A DNA stretch of 64,000 nucleotides, from contig NZ_SKCJ01000002.1 of NCBI RefSeq assembly GCF_005434975.1, positions 1,116,001 to 1,180,000 of the forward strand. The letters are read 5' to 3'. The notes under the pieces are model-generated. The model was not told where the DNA came from and did not search any database. It worked only from the letters and a program-made list of their open reading frames with translations. The position numbers and the translations under genes are program-made. This document shows positions 52,348 through 61,450 of the stretch, in pieces. Each line of letters starts with the position of its first letter. Position 1 is the stretch's first letter. Source of the stretch: Parerythrobacter lutipelagi (GTDB taxonomy: Bacteria > Pseudomonadota > Alphaproteobacteria > Sphingomonadales > Sphingomonadaceae).

Positions 52348-53649
52348 TCAATCAGCCAGCAACAACACCGGGGTCTCAATCAGCTTCTTGAGCTGCTGAA
52401 CAAAGCTCGCCGCATCCCAGCCATCGACCACGCGGTGATCGCAGCTGATCGAGATGTTCATCAGCTTGCGTTTCTCGATCCGCTCGCCGCCTCTGCCGTC
52501 TGGCACATACATCGGGCGCTCGATGATCCGGTTGGGACCGATGATGGCGACCTCTGGACGATTGATGACCGGAGTTGTCGCTACGCCGCCTAGCGGACCA
52601 AGCGACGTGACGGTCAACGTACCACCCGACATTTCTTCCGGCTTCGCTTTGCCGCTACGTGCAGCCTCGGCGAGCCGAGCAATCTCGTTCGCAAGCTGCC
52701 ACGGGTTTCTCGCGTGTGCATCGCGGATTACCGGAACCATGAGACCGGCATCGGTCTGCGTCGCCATTCCCATGTGTACAGAGCCATAGCGAGTGACCAC
52801 ACCGCCTTCATCATCATAGCGAGCGTTGATCATCGGGAAATCGGGCAAGGTCTTGCACATGGCGGTGATGAGCAGCGGAAGGATAGTCAATTTCGGCTTG
52901 TCACCGCGGCTCTCATTCAACTGCGCACGCATTTGCTCGAGCGCCGTAACATCGACTTCCTCGACATAGGAAAAGTGCGGAATATTGCGCTTGGATGCGG
53001 CCATATTTTCCGCAATCCGGCGACGCATACCGATCACTTTCCGCTCTTCGTCCGCGCGCGTTTTTGCCGCGCCGGTGAATGCAGAATTGTATGACAGGAA
53101 CTGATCGAGATCACCGTGGCGCACGCGGCCATCTTCTGCAGGCTTCACCTGAGAGAGATCGATGCCAAGGTCGTGCGCGCGTTTCCGGACCGCAGGAGTT
53201 GCTAGAACTTTCGACGATCCGGTCGATGTTTTTTCCTGCCCGACCGGTTGAACCGGTGCCGGTTGCGGATCTGCCGCCATCGCATCATCGGCATCGGACG
53301 CATCGGGATTTTCGACCTCGATCCGCTGTTCGACCTCGTCCGATTTAGCCACTGCTGCTGTCTCGGCCGAAGCCTCGCTCTCTTCCAGCACTTCGTCTGG
53401 CACTTCGCCTTCGATTTCAATCACCACCAGCATCGAACCGATAGCGATTGTATCGCCAACCTCCCCGGCCACTTCGACTACGGTTCCCGAAACCGGGCTC
53501 TCCATCTCGACGGTAGCCTTGTCGGTCATCATGCCGGCAAGCTGGTCGTCTTCCTCGACCTTGTCGCCTACCTTGACGTACCACTCGACGATCTCAGCTT
53601 CGGCAATGCCTTCACCGATGTCGGGCAGGTTGAATGTGAACTTGCTCAT
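52348..53649 (-). CDS. bkdB: Branched-chain 2-oxoacid dehydrogenase E2 (dihydrolipoyl acyltransferase)
   Basis: The core of the complex that oxidises 2-oxo acids from Val, Leu and Ile to acyl-CoA. The 433-residue protein has one lipoyl domain (1-80, lipoyl Lys44 in MTDKATVEME), an acidic linker, an E1/E3-binding domain at about 145-180 (TPAVRKRAHDLGIDLSQV) and the catalytic domain with CDHRVVDGWDAASFV. AAGGA precedes the ATG at 53649. It is the third gene of the E1 alpha-E1 beta-E2 operon, four bases after E1 beta. No E3 gene follows, so E3 must be shared. Confidence 0.92.
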   Translation of the reverse strand: MSKFTFNLPDIGEGIAEAEIVEWYVKVGDKVEEDDQLAGMMTDKATVEMESPVSGTVVEVAGEVGDTIAIGSMLVVIEIEGEVPDEVLEESEASAETAAVAKSDEVEQRIEVENPDASDADDAMAADPQPAPVQPVGQEKTSTGSSKVLATPAVRKRAHDLGIDLSQVKPAEDGRVRHGDLDQFLSYNSAFTGAAKTRADEERKVIGMRRRIAENMAASKRNIPHFSYVEEVDVTALEQMRAQLNESRGDKPKLTILPLLITAMCKTLPDFPMINARYDDEGGVVTRYGSVHMGMATQTDAGLMVPVIRDAHARNPWQLANEIARLAEAARSGKAKPEEMSGGTLTVTSLGPLGGVATTPVINRPEVAIIGPNRIIERPMYVPDGRGGERIEKRKLMNISISCDHRVVDGWDAASFVQQLKKLIETPVLLLAD

Positions 53650-53653
53650 GGCG

Positions 53654-54715
53654 TCAGTCCTTGAGGATCTTGTCGATAGCCTCGCCGATGCGGACGGGGC
53701 CTGGGAAATAGGCCCATTCGAGGCTGTGAGGATAGGGAGTATCGAAGCCGGTCACACGTTCGACCGGCGCTTCGAGATGATAGAAACAACGCTCTGTCAC
53801 GAGCGCAGACAATTCGGCACCAAAGCCCGAGGTACGGGTCGCCTCGTGTACGATCAGGCACCGCCCGGTTCGCTCGACCGACGCTTCAATCGCTTCGATA
53901 TCCAGTGGGACCAGAGTGCGCAGATCGAGGATATTCGCGTCGATGCCCTTCGCCTTGCACACGGCTTCGGTCACATGGACCATAGTCCCGTATGCCAGAA
54001 TGGTCAGCTGATCGCCCTCGGACACTGTACGGGCCTTGCCGAGCGGGATCTTGTAGTGACCTTCGGGGACAATGCTCGCGTCAAACCGCTTCCACGGCTC
54101 GACCGGCTTGTCGTAGAAGCCACTGAAAGGGCCGTTATAAATTCGCTTTGGCTCGAAGAAGATGACCGGATCATTGTCTTCGATACACGAGATGAGCAGA
54201 CCCTTCGCATCGTAAGGCGTCGATGGAATCACCGTCTTCAAGCCAGATACATGAGTGAAGATCGATTCCGGACTCTGACTGTGGGTCTGCCCGCCAAATA
54301 TGCCGCCGCCAAATGGCGAACGGACCGTCAGCGGTGCGATATACTCAGTTGCCGAGCGATAGCGAAGCCGCGCAGCTTCGGAGATCAGCTGATCGAGGCC
54401 GGGGTAGATATAGTCGGCAAACTGGATTTCAGGGACCGGTCGCAATCCATATGCGCCCATCCCCACAGCAACGCCGATGATCCCGCATTCGGAAATCGGC
54501 GTGTCGAATACGCGGGTCTTGCCGTGCTTCTCCTGAAGGCCGGCAGTGGCGCGGAACACGCCACCGAAATAGCCGACATCTTCGCCCAGCACGATCACGT
54601 CGGGATCGCGTTCCAGCATGATGTCGAGCGCATCATTGATGGCATCGATCATGTTCAGACGGCGCTCGGAACCCACGTCGGCAACTGTCTGCCCTTCGGT
54701 AGCGGATTTGCTCAC
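53654..54715 (-). CDS. bkdA2: Branched-chain 2-oxoacid dehydrogenase E1 beta subunit
   Basis: The 353-residue beta chain of 2-oxoisovalerate dehydrogenase. It forms the pyrimidine side of the thiamine diphosphate site: VIVLGEDVGYFGGVFRAT and DTPISECGIIGVAVGMGAYG, then IEDNDPVIFFEPKRIY and the transketolase C-terminal domain with VHEATRTSGFGAELSAL. The ATG overlaps the E1 alpha stop (ATGA). PEPKRIY-like FFEPKRIY favours branched-chain over pyruvate dehydrogenase. Confidence 0.92.
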   Translation of the reverse strand: MSKSATEGQTVADVGSERRLNMIDAINDALDIMLERDPDVIVLGEDVGYFGGVFRATAGLQEKHGKTRVFDTPISECGIIGVAVGMGAYGLRPVPEIQFADYIYPGLDQLISEAARLRYRSATEYIAPLTVRSPFGGGIFGGQTHSQSPESIFTHVSGLKTVIPSTPYDAKGLLISCIEDNDPVIFFEPKRIYNGPFSGFYDKPVEPWKRFDASIVPEGHYKIPLGKARTVSEGDQLTILAYGTMVHVTEAVCKAKGIDANILDLRTLVPLDIEAIEASVERTGRCLIVHEATRTSGFGAELSALVTERCFYHLEAPVERVTGFDTPYPHSLEWAYFPGPVRIGEAIDKILKD

Positions 54716-56010
54716 GACTTGGGCCTCCCACCGTCGAACTTAATCTTGCGCTCCCGGGTGGCCTGATCGGCCTGTTCCTTGAGGTGCCACGGCAGCTCCT
54801 CGAACACATCTTCGAACATGGTGTGGAATGGCTGATGCATACCATGGCCAAGGATGCCGTTCTTCTCGGCTTCCTTCGTCGCAGTCTTGACCGTATCAGC
54901 GCATTCCTTGTCCATCGCAGCCTGGCGGTCCTCATCCCACTCGCCCAGCGCAATCAGGTGGTTCTTCAGCCGGTTGACCGGATCACCCAGCGGCCATTCG
55001 TCCTGTTCCTGCGCAGAGCGATAGCCGCTCGGGTCGTCCGACGTGGAATGACCTTCTGCCCGGTAGGTGAAATACTCGATCAAGGTCGGCCCCGCATTCG
55101 CACGCGCGCGATTGGCCGCCCACTGCTGCGAGGCATAGACCGCCAGCGCATCATTGCCATCGACCCGCAGTCCCGCCAGTCCGTAGCCAAGCGCACGCGC
55201 TGCGAATGTCGTGCGCTCTGCCCCGGCAAAACCCGAAAAGCTCGAAATCGCCCACTGATTGTTGATCACATTCAGGATCACCGGCGCATTATACACCGTC
55301 GCGAAAGTGCAGGCAGAATGGAAATCACCTTCTGCCGTGCTGCCTTCACCCACCCATGTCGCTGCAATCCGGCTGTCGCCTTTTGCCGCGCTGGCCATCG
55401 CCCAGCCCACCGCTTGCGGGGTTTGCGTCGCGAGGTTTCCGGAAATCGAGAAGAAGCTGTGCTCGCGGCTCGAATACATGATCGGCAGCTGGCGGCCCTT
55501 CAGCTTGTCGCCCTTGTTGGAATAAATCTGATTGATCATTTCGACCAAGGGATAGCCGCGTGAAATCAATATCCCCTGCTGGCGATAACTGGGAAAAACC
55601 ATGTCGTCGCTGGCCAGCGCCATGCCGGCAGCAACCGAAGTTGCCTCTTCGCCGGTACATTTCATGTAGAAGCTGGTTTTGCCCTGCCGTTGACCGCGAA
55701 ACATGCGCTCGTCGAACGCGCGGACCAAGGCCATATTATACAACATCGTGCGCAGCGTATCTGGATCGAGCTTAGGATCCCACGGGCCATGCGCCTGGTC
55801 ATCGTCCCCCAGGACGCGGATGAGATCATAGGCAAGCGGCGCAAAGCTTTTGGGATCGGCTGCTTCGTCGGGACGGGGCTGTTCACCTGCAGGCGGAACG
55901 TTGAGGTGGGAGAAATCGGCCACGTCGCCGGGACGGTATTTGGGTTCGGGAATGTGGAGCGCGAGCTTCGGCTTGTTGCTGCCCCCTGCTCCTCCGGGCC
56001 TGTCGGCCAT
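54712..56010 (-). CDS. bkdA1: Branched-chain 2-oxoacid dehydrogenase E1 alpha subunit
   Basis: The 432-residue alpha chain of 2-oxoisovalerate dehydrogenase, which decarboxylates the 2-oxo acid with thiamine diphosphate. SFYMKCTGEEATSVAAGMAL, then FPSYRQQGILISRGYPL, the ThDP motif GEGSTAEGDFHSACTFATVY running to NVINNQWAISS, and YFTYRAEGHSTSDDPSGYR are typical of BCKDH E1 alpha; the last is the phospho-loop region. GGGAG lies seven bases before the ATG at 56010. It is the first gene of the operon; the enzyme consumes 2-oxoisovalerate, which PanB also uses. Confidence 0.93.
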   Translation of the reverse strand: MADRPGGAGGSNKPKLALHIPEPKYRPGDVADFSHLNVPPAGEQPRPDEAADPKSFAPLAYDLIRVLGDDDQAHGPWDPKLDPDTLRTMLYNMALVRAFDERMFRGQRQGKTSFYMKCTGEEATSVAAGMALASDDMVFPSYRQQGILISRGYPLVEMINQIYSNKGDKLKGRQLPIMYSSREHSFFSISGNLATQTPQAVGWAMASAAKGDSRIAATWVGEGSTAEGDFHSACTFATVYNAPVILNVINNQWAISSFSGFAGAERTTFAARALGYGLAGLRVDGNDALAVYASQQWAANRARANAGPTLIEYFTYRAEGHSTSDDPSGYRSAQEQDEWPLGDPVNRLKNHLIALGEWDEDRQAAMDKECADTVKTATKEAEKNGILGHGMHQPFHTMFEDVFEELPWHLKEQADQATRERKIKFDGGRPKS

Positions 56011-56087
56011 ATACTTTCTCCCAGACGTAATCTTTTAATCGTGAGTTATATTATTTCACAGCGAAGAAATGGTCAAGTTACCCCCCA

Positions 56088-57044
56088 TCAAACCGCGACC
56101 GGCGCGCTCAGAGCGCCCTGAGGCGTGTACCCCTCGACGAGAAAATCTTCGATGCGATAGCCGAAAATGCTGTCAGGCCTTCTGCTGATCTCAAGCCTCG
56201 GACTGCCTGAGGGTTCCCGCGTCAACTGTTCGGTCACAAGGTCCTCGTGATTGCGATAAAGGTGAGTATCACCGCCCATCCACACGAACTCGCCCGGCTC
56301 AAGGTCTACTTGCTGCGCGATCATCCGCTGAAGCAGCGCACCGCTCCACAGGTTGAAAGGAAGACCAAGCGCGACATCGCAACTACGCTGGTAAAGCGCG
56401 CAATTCAGTTTCCCGTCGCCAACGTGGAACTGGTAAGTCTTGTGGCACGGCGGCAAGGCCATGCGATCGAGTTGCGCGACATTCCAGCCTTCGATGATAT
56501 GACGCCGACTGCCCGGATTGGAGCGAAGGCTTTCCACAACCTCGGCAACCTGGTTGATACCGGGGCCGCGCTCGTACTTCCCGTCAGCGCCATAGCGATA
56601 CGTCGGCCAGTCTACCCATTGCTTGCCGTAAACAGGACCAAGATCACCCCACTTTTCGGCGAAAGTAGCATCGTTGGCAATCCGCTGCACGAATTCGTCC
56701 AGCGCGATCGTGTTTCCGGTCTGCCGGACATAATTGGCATGAGGCCACTCGTTCCAGATCTTTACGCCCTGTAGCACCAGGGGCCGAATGTTGGTCTCTC
56801 CGGTAAGGAACCAAAGCATCTCGCGCGTCGCGGTTTTCCAGTAAACCCGCTTTGTTGTGATCAGAGGCATTCTGCCATCGGCCAGATCGAAACGCAGCAT
56901 GGTCCCGAAGACGGATCGCGTGCCGATACCGGTCCGGTCGACACGCTCGCTTCCCTCGTTCCATATGCGGCGCATAAGGTCGAGATATTGCCACTCTGGA
57001 TGTGAGCGGTCTGAAGAATCAGCGGGAATCGCGGCACTGGCCAT
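56088..57044 (-). CDS. thyA: Thymidylate synthase (ThyA)
   Basis: Methylates dUMP to dTMP with methylene-THF. The 318-residue protein has DRTGIGTRSVFG (phosphate-binding Arg), NEWPHANYVRQTG, the catalytic MALPPCHKTYQF with Cys200, and YQRSCDVALGLPFNL. It is about 50 residues longer than the E. coli enzyme because of an insert around 105-165, as in many other bacteria. No dihydrofolate reductase gene is adjacent; the next minus-strand gene is E1 alpha, 77 bases away. Confidence 0.97.
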   Translation of the reverse strand: MASAAIPADSSDRSHPEWQYLDLMRRIWNEGSERVDRTGIGTRSVFGTMLRFDLADGRMPLITTKRVYWKTATREMLWFLTGETNIRPLVLQGVKIWNEWPHANYVRQTGNTIALDEFVQRIANDATFAEKWGDLGPVYGKQWVDWPTYRYGADGKYERGPGINQVAEVVESLRSNPGSRRHIIEGWNVAQLDRMALPPCHKTYQFHVGDGKLNCALYQRSCDVALGLPFNLWSGALLQRMIAQQVDLEPGEFVWMGGDTHLYRNHEDLVTEQLTREPSGSPRLEISRRPDSIFGYRIEDFLVEGYTPQGALSAPVAV

Positions 57045-57155
57045 ACCAAGTCCCTAGACCCGCAATTGCCCGCTTGCCACCCCGCGTGCACCTGCCTATA
57101 GCGCGCGCCTTGCCTCGACCCGCGTGGCGTATTTGCACCGCGGGACCGACACGGT

Positions 57156-57232
57156 CGGGGAGTAGCTCAGCCTGGTAGAGCACTGTCTTCGGGAGGCAGG
57201 GGCCGGAGGTTCGAATCCTCTCTCCCCGACCA
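57156..57232 (+). tRNA. tRNA-Pro (anticodon CGG)
   Basis: A 77-base tRNA with encoded CCA (57230-57232). The acceptor CGGGGAG pairs with CTCCCCG; the anticodon stem CTGTC/GGCAG (one wobble) holds loop TTCGGGA with anticodon CGG. The D-loop AGCCTGGTAG and T-loop TTCGAAT are standard. Confidence 0.96.
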
Positions 57233-57237
57233 ATTAT

Positions 57238-57720
57238 CTAAAATGTCGCGGTAGCTAGCGTCACTGCGCCTAGCACTATGGTCAGTGCGCCTAGGCCGAT
57301 CGACAAATGCACCCGCAGGCGCATGAAGCCGGGTGCGGAAAGGCCGAGCCGCCGGTCGACAATCGGCGACAGAGCGATCAGCAGCCCAAGCCATAGCAAG
57401 GACGGCCCAGGCCAGTTCCAACCCATGACCCAAGGGAGGAAAAGCGCGAGCGCAATCAGGCTTGGAATCACCGATATTGCGAACACCCATTTCGGGGGCC
57501 TTTTGCTGGTGATTGCCTGCCCCCACCATATTCCGCCCAAAAAACTGAAGATCAGGGCTGCGTAAGCAAATCCGGCCGCCTGCGCCATCCAGCGCCACTC
57601 ACCTTCGTGCAGAGCGCCTGCGACCGCAAGCAGTTGCGGGAGCAATCCCGCGTAGCCGAGCCAATGCGCTTCTGTCGGAACATGTTCCGACTCGGTGGGT
57701 TGTGTTTTCATGCCCAGCAT
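57238..57720 (-). CDS. DUF3429 membrane protein
   Basis: A 160-residue protein with five hydrophobic helices from about residue 20 on. HWLGYAGLLPQLLAVAGAL and AALIFSFLGGIWWGQAI fit the DUF3429 family; function unknown. The ATG at 57720 has GGA a few bases upstream; 57711 is an alternative. The long upstream frame to 57927 overlaps the divergent AarF kinase gene and is rejected. Its start is only 23 bases from that gene's start, so the two promoters must overlap. The stop is five bases past the tRNA-Pro end. Confidence 0.82.
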   Translation of the reverse strand: MLGMKTQPTESEHVPTEAHWLGYAGLLPQLLAVAGALHEGEWRWMAQAAGFAYAALIFSFLGGIWWGQAITSKRPPKWVFAISVIPSLIALALFLPWVMGWNWPGPSLLWLGLLIALSPIVDRRLGLSAPGFMRLRVHLSIGLGALTIVLGAVTLATATF

Positions 57721-57743
57721 TTTTCCAATTACTGCGTGATCGC

Positions 57744-59081
57744 GTGAGTCAATCCGACAATCCGCGGCGCGAGCGGTCGGTTCCCAGCAGCCGGATGGGC
57801 CGACTAGGCGGCTTCGGACGCCTGGCCGGAGGAATTGCCGGCGGTATGTTTGCGGAAGGCGCGCGACGCATCGCTTTAGGCGAACTTCCTTCGATGAACC
57901 AGATGGTTTTAACTCCGGGCAACGCAAAGCGTCTTGCCGAGCGCCTGGCGCATTTGCGCGGCGCGGCGATGAAGCTGGGGCAAATGATCAGCATGGACGC
58001 GGGCGATATGCTGCCGCCCGAGCTGTCTGCCATTCTGGCGACGCTGCGCGATCAAGCGAATTTCATGCCTGCGCGGCAGCTCGATACAGTGCTCACGCAG
58101 GAATGGGGCAGCGACTGGCGAAAGCGCTTTCGCCGCTTCGAGCCGCGCCCCATCGCCGCAGCGAGTATCGGGCAAGTACACCGCGCGCTTACGAAGGACG
58201 GCAGAGTCCTGGCGATCAAAGTGCAATATCCCGGTATCGCCAAGAGCATCGATTCCGATGTCGATAACGTGGCCACTTTCCTGAGGATGTCTGGCCTTTT
58301 ACCAAAAGAGCTGGACATCGCGCCGCTGCTGAAGGCCGCAAAGGACCAGCTTCACGAGGAAGCCGATTATTTGCGCGAAGGCGAGCAAATGCAGCAGTAC
58401 GCGCAATTGTTGCAAGACCAGCCGCAGTTTGTCGTGCCTCAACTCGACAAGGAACTGACGCGCGAGCGAATTCTGGCGATGAGCTTCGAAGATGGGATCG
58501 CGATCGAGTCGCTGGAGAGTGAACCGCAGGACCTCCGCAACACGGTGTTCGAGCACCTTATTCGCTTGGTGTCGCGGGAACTCTTCGAGTTGGGGTTGAT
58601 GCAAACCGATCCCAATTTCGCCAACTTCCGCTATCGCCGCGACGACGGAAAGATCGTGTTGCTCGATTTCGGTGCGGCTCGTGCGGTCGACCCTGGAGTA
58701 TCGAATGCCTATCGCCGCTTGCTTGCCGCGGGACTGGATGGCGACAAGGATCGCATCCGCGAAGAAGCGTTGGCGGCAGGCTTTGTAGCCCCCGCAGCAA
58801 TCGAGCGGCACCGGGAACGGATCGACAGAATGATCGAGCTGATCGCTACGGAAATTTCCCGCGATGCACCGTTTGATTTTGGCGACCGGTCCTTCGTACC
58901 CTTGTTGCGTGATGAAGGTATGGCCATCGCAGAGGACAAGCAAAGCTGGCACATACCGCCTGTCGAGACACTGTTCGTACAGCGCAAGGTGAGCGGCACG
59001 GCTTTGCTCGGCGCAAGGCTAAAGGCCGTGGTAAACGTCAGGCGCGTTATCGAAGACGTTTTCGATGCAAACCCGGCCTAG
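57744..59081 (+). CDS. ABC1/AarF/UbiB-family atypical kinase
   Basis: A 445-residue protein-kinase-like ATPase of the family that supports ubiquinone biosynthesis. The KxGQ motif (GAAMKLGQMISMDAGD), the Ala-rich nucleotide loop (PIAAASIGQVHRAL), Lys in LAIKVQYPG, TDPNFANF and the metal Asp in LLDFGAARAVD are all present. The start is taken as GTG at 57744 (VSQSDNPRRERSVPSS); ATG at 57795 is an alternative, and 57702 overlaps DUF3429. Its stop shares the palindrome CTAG with the convergent DUF885 gene. Confidence 0.87.
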   Translation: MSQSDNPRRERSVPSSRMGRLGGFGRLAGGIAGGMFAEGARRIALGELPSMNQMVLTPGNAKRLAERLAHLRGAAMKLGQMISMDAGDMLPPELSAILATLRDQANFMPARQLDTVLTQEWGSDWRKRFRRFEPRPIAAASIGQVHRALTKDGRVLAIKVQYPGIAKSIDSDVDNVATFLRMSGLLPKELDIAPLLKAAKDQLHEEADYLREGEQMQQYAQLLQDQPQFVVPQLDKELTRERILAMSFEDGIAIESLESEPQDLRNTVFEHLIRLVSRELFELGLMQTDPNFANFRYRRDDGKIVLLDFGAARAVDPGVSNAYRRLLAAGLDGDKDRIREEALAAGFVAPAAIERHRERIDRMIELIATEISRDAPFDFGDRSFVPLLRDEGMAIAEDKQSWHIPPVETLFVQRKVSGTALLGARLKAVVNVRRVIEDVFDANPA

Positions 59082-60841
59082 GCGGATTGCCGGCTTTTCC
59101 TCTCCGCAATCCAGCCATCGATATGCTCTTCGAGTACGTTGAGCGGCACTGCTCCGTTCTCGAGCACTGCGTCATGAAAATCGCGCAGGTCAAACGATGA
59201 ACCAAGCTCTTCTTCTGCTCGCGCACGCAATTCGCGGATCTTGAGCTCGCCGATCTTGTAAGCAACTGCCTGACCGGGATTGGTGATGTAGCGATTGACC
59301 TCCGCGTCGATATTGCCCGGTGAAAGTGCCGTGTTGTCGAGCATATAATCGACCGCCTGTTGCTTGCTCCAACCCTTGGCATGGAGGCCGGTGTCGACGA
59401 CGAGGCGGGTCGCTCGCCACATTTCGTAGCTCAGCCGCCCCATTTCCTTGGCCGGCGTGTCATACAGCCCCATCTCGATGCCCAAACGCTCGGAATAAAG
59501 ACCCCAGCCCTCCACGAAGGCGGTGAAGAAAGTGCCATTCGCCCGTAGCGGGTGCATATCGAGCTCCTGCTGCAGGGCGATCTGATGATGATGGCCCGGG
59601 ACGGCTTCATGCACGCCGAGCGCAGGCAATTCCCAAAGCGGGCGCTGGTTCAATTCAGTTGTGTTGACGCGGTAGATGCCCGGTTGCCCTGTGTTGAGTG
59701 AACCGCGCTCGTAATAGGCTGTGGTGTTTCCTGGGGCCTGCGCGTCGGGGATTGGCAAGACGGTATAGGGTTGGCGCGGCAAGGTGCCGAAAAGTTTGGG
59801 CATCCAGCCGTCGATCTGCTTGGCCAACGATTGCGCTGCGGTCATCAGCTCATCAGGCGTTGCCGCATAATATTGCGGATCGGTGCGAAGGTGATCGATG
59901 AACGATTCGCGCGTGGCAAAACCGGCATCAAGCGCCACCGATTCCATTTCCGTCCGAATCCGCGCGACTTCCGACAGTCCAAGCTGATGAACCTGGTCGG
60001 GAGTCATGTCGGTGGTGGTATAGCTGCGCACCCGATAGGCGTAGAATTCCTCACCTCCCGGCGTGCCAAGAGCACCCGGCGCTCCATCGCGGCAGTTCGG
60101 AGCGTAATCCTCGCGATAGAACTCGAGAAACTCCGAAAACGCTGGAAAAACACCAGCTTCCAAGGCTGTCCGGGCGCGAGACTGCAAGTCGGCCCATTCC
60201 GCTTCGGAAATCGTATTCGGTCGCTCAGCGAATGGTGCCCAATAAGGCGATGTCTCCGCTGATGGATAAATTTGCGCAGCGATACGCTCGTCGAACCCTT
60301 CCATCGGGCCGCACGCTTGCGTCAAACCAAGATCGACCGCTGTCCGCGAACGGGCAATGGCATCGCGGTTGACCTGCGGGTACGCGGCTAATCTGCCGAC
60401 ATAACTTTCGTAGTCGGCCTTGGTGAAGAGCGGCGAGGAATATGGCAATCCGGCCACCCAGCGGAACCATCCTCCGCGATTGGTGAATAGCACATAAGCA
60501 TCATGTTCGTGCTCGGACGCTTCGATCGTGTCGCTCAGACTGGTGCGGAGCACTGACCGATCGATTGCGAGTTCTTCTGGCAGCCCAGCCACGTCGATGG
60601 CTTCGAGCCGGGCAAAGAATGCCCTCGCTTCGTCAAGATTGCGACGGTGCGCCTCCAGTGACCAATCACCCAACTTGCCGTCCCCTCGCCGGTCACCAAC
60701 GCTCGTCGCCAGACCGGGGCTATTGTCCAGCGTCCATTGCCAAATTTCCTCCCGCAGTTCGCGGTAGTCGTCGGCTGGTTCCGCTTGCGCTTGCGGAATA
60801 GCGGCAAGCCCCAGTGCTAGTGCGACGATCAGGCGTTTCAT
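59078..60841 (-). CDS. Exported DUF885 metallopeptidase-like protein
   Basis: A 587-residue secreted protein with a signal peptide ending at IPQAQAE (about residue 20). The DUF885 zinc motif is HEAVPGHHHQ near residue 425, and a downstream Glu lies in FVEGWGLYSERLG, as in gluzincin-like peptidases. DUF885 proteins are thought to be carboxypeptidases or dipeptidases, but the substrate is unknown. The ATG at 60841 has GGAG nine bases upstream; 60865 is rejected because it would put eight residues before the signal peptide. Confidence 0.9.
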   Translation of the reverse strand: MKRLIVALALGLAAIPQAQAEPADDYRELREEIWQWTLDNSPGLATSVGDRRGDGKLGDWSLEAHRRNLDEARAFFARLEAIDVAGLPEELAIDRSVLRTSLSDTIEASEHEHDAYVLFTNRGGWFRWVAGLPYSSPLFTKADYESYVGRLAAYPQVNRDAIARSRTAVDLGLTQACGPMEGFDERIAAQIYPSAETSPYWAPFAERPNTISEAEWADLQSRARTALEAGVFPAFSEFLEFYREDYAPNCRDGAPGALGTPGGEEFYAYRVRSYTTTDMTPDQVHQLGLSEVARIRTEMESVALDAGFATRESFIDHLRTDPQYYAATPDELMTAAQSLAKQIDGWMPKLFGTLPRQPYTVLPIPDAQAPGNTTAYYERGSLNTGQPGIYRVNTTELNQRPLWELPALGVHEAVPGHHHQIALQQELDMHPLRANGTFFTAFVEGWGLYSERLGIEMGLYDTPAKEMGRLSYEMWRATRLVVDTGLHAKGWSKQQAVDYMLDNTALSPGNIDAEVNRYITNPGQAVAYKIGELKIRELRARAEEELGSSFDLRDFHDAVLENGAVPLNVLEEHIDGWIAERKSRQSA

Positions 60842-60908
60842 TGGCGAGCTCTCCGAAGTTTCCATCTACCTATTGCGCCCACTCGCCTGGGTCCAGTAGG
60901 CGCATGGA

Positions 60909-61382
60909 ATGTTCAAACCGCGTGTGCTCTTCGTTTGCCTTGGAAACATCTGTCGTTCGCCACTTGCGGAAGCCGCTTTTCGCAAACACGCCGCCGATGC
61001 TGGACTGGATGCAGAGGCCGACAGCGCCGGAACAGCTGCCTATCACGTTGGCAAATCACCAGATCCGCGAAGCGTGCGAGAGGCCGCAAAGAATGGCATC
61101 GACATCGCGCGGTACAGCGCCAGACAGATCGACGAAGACGATTTCTTCCGCTTCACCCATATCTTCGCGCTCGATCAGTCAAACTTGCACGATCTGCGGG
61201 CAATCCAGCCGGTCAATTCCACTGCGGAGTTGGCACTGCTGCTCGATACCCTGCCGCACAAGATGGGCGTCTCTGTAGCCGACCCGTATTACGGCGATGA
61301 AGAGGGCTTTGCGGAGACGTGGCAGGATGTGAGCGAGGCAGGCTTGGCAATTGTCACGCAGCTGTCTGCGCCAATTGGTTAA
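60909..61382 (+). CDS. Low-molecular-weight protein-tyrosine phosphatase
   Basis: A 157-residue cytoplasmic phosphatase. The P-loop is CLGNICRS with nucleophile Cys10 and Arg16, and the general acid Asp125 lies in DPYYG. Bacterial members often regulate exopolysaccharide tyrosine kinases; no such kinase is in the window. It is divergent from the DUF885 gene with 67 bases between. The ribosome site is weak. Confidence 0.94.
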   Translation: MFKPRVLFVCLGNICRSPLAEAAFRKHAADAGLDAEADSAGTAAYHVGKSPDPRSVREAAKNGIDIARYSARQIDEDDFFRFTHIFALDQSNLHDLRAIQPVNSTAELALLLDTLPHKMGVSVADPYYGDEEGFAETWQDVSEAGLAIVTQLSAPIG

Positions 61383-61450
61383 TGTTCGGACTTCCCAGGA
61401 TTTTAACCTTTCCCGGCTAATTGCGCTCCTGTTTTGCAGGAGTGCAGCGC

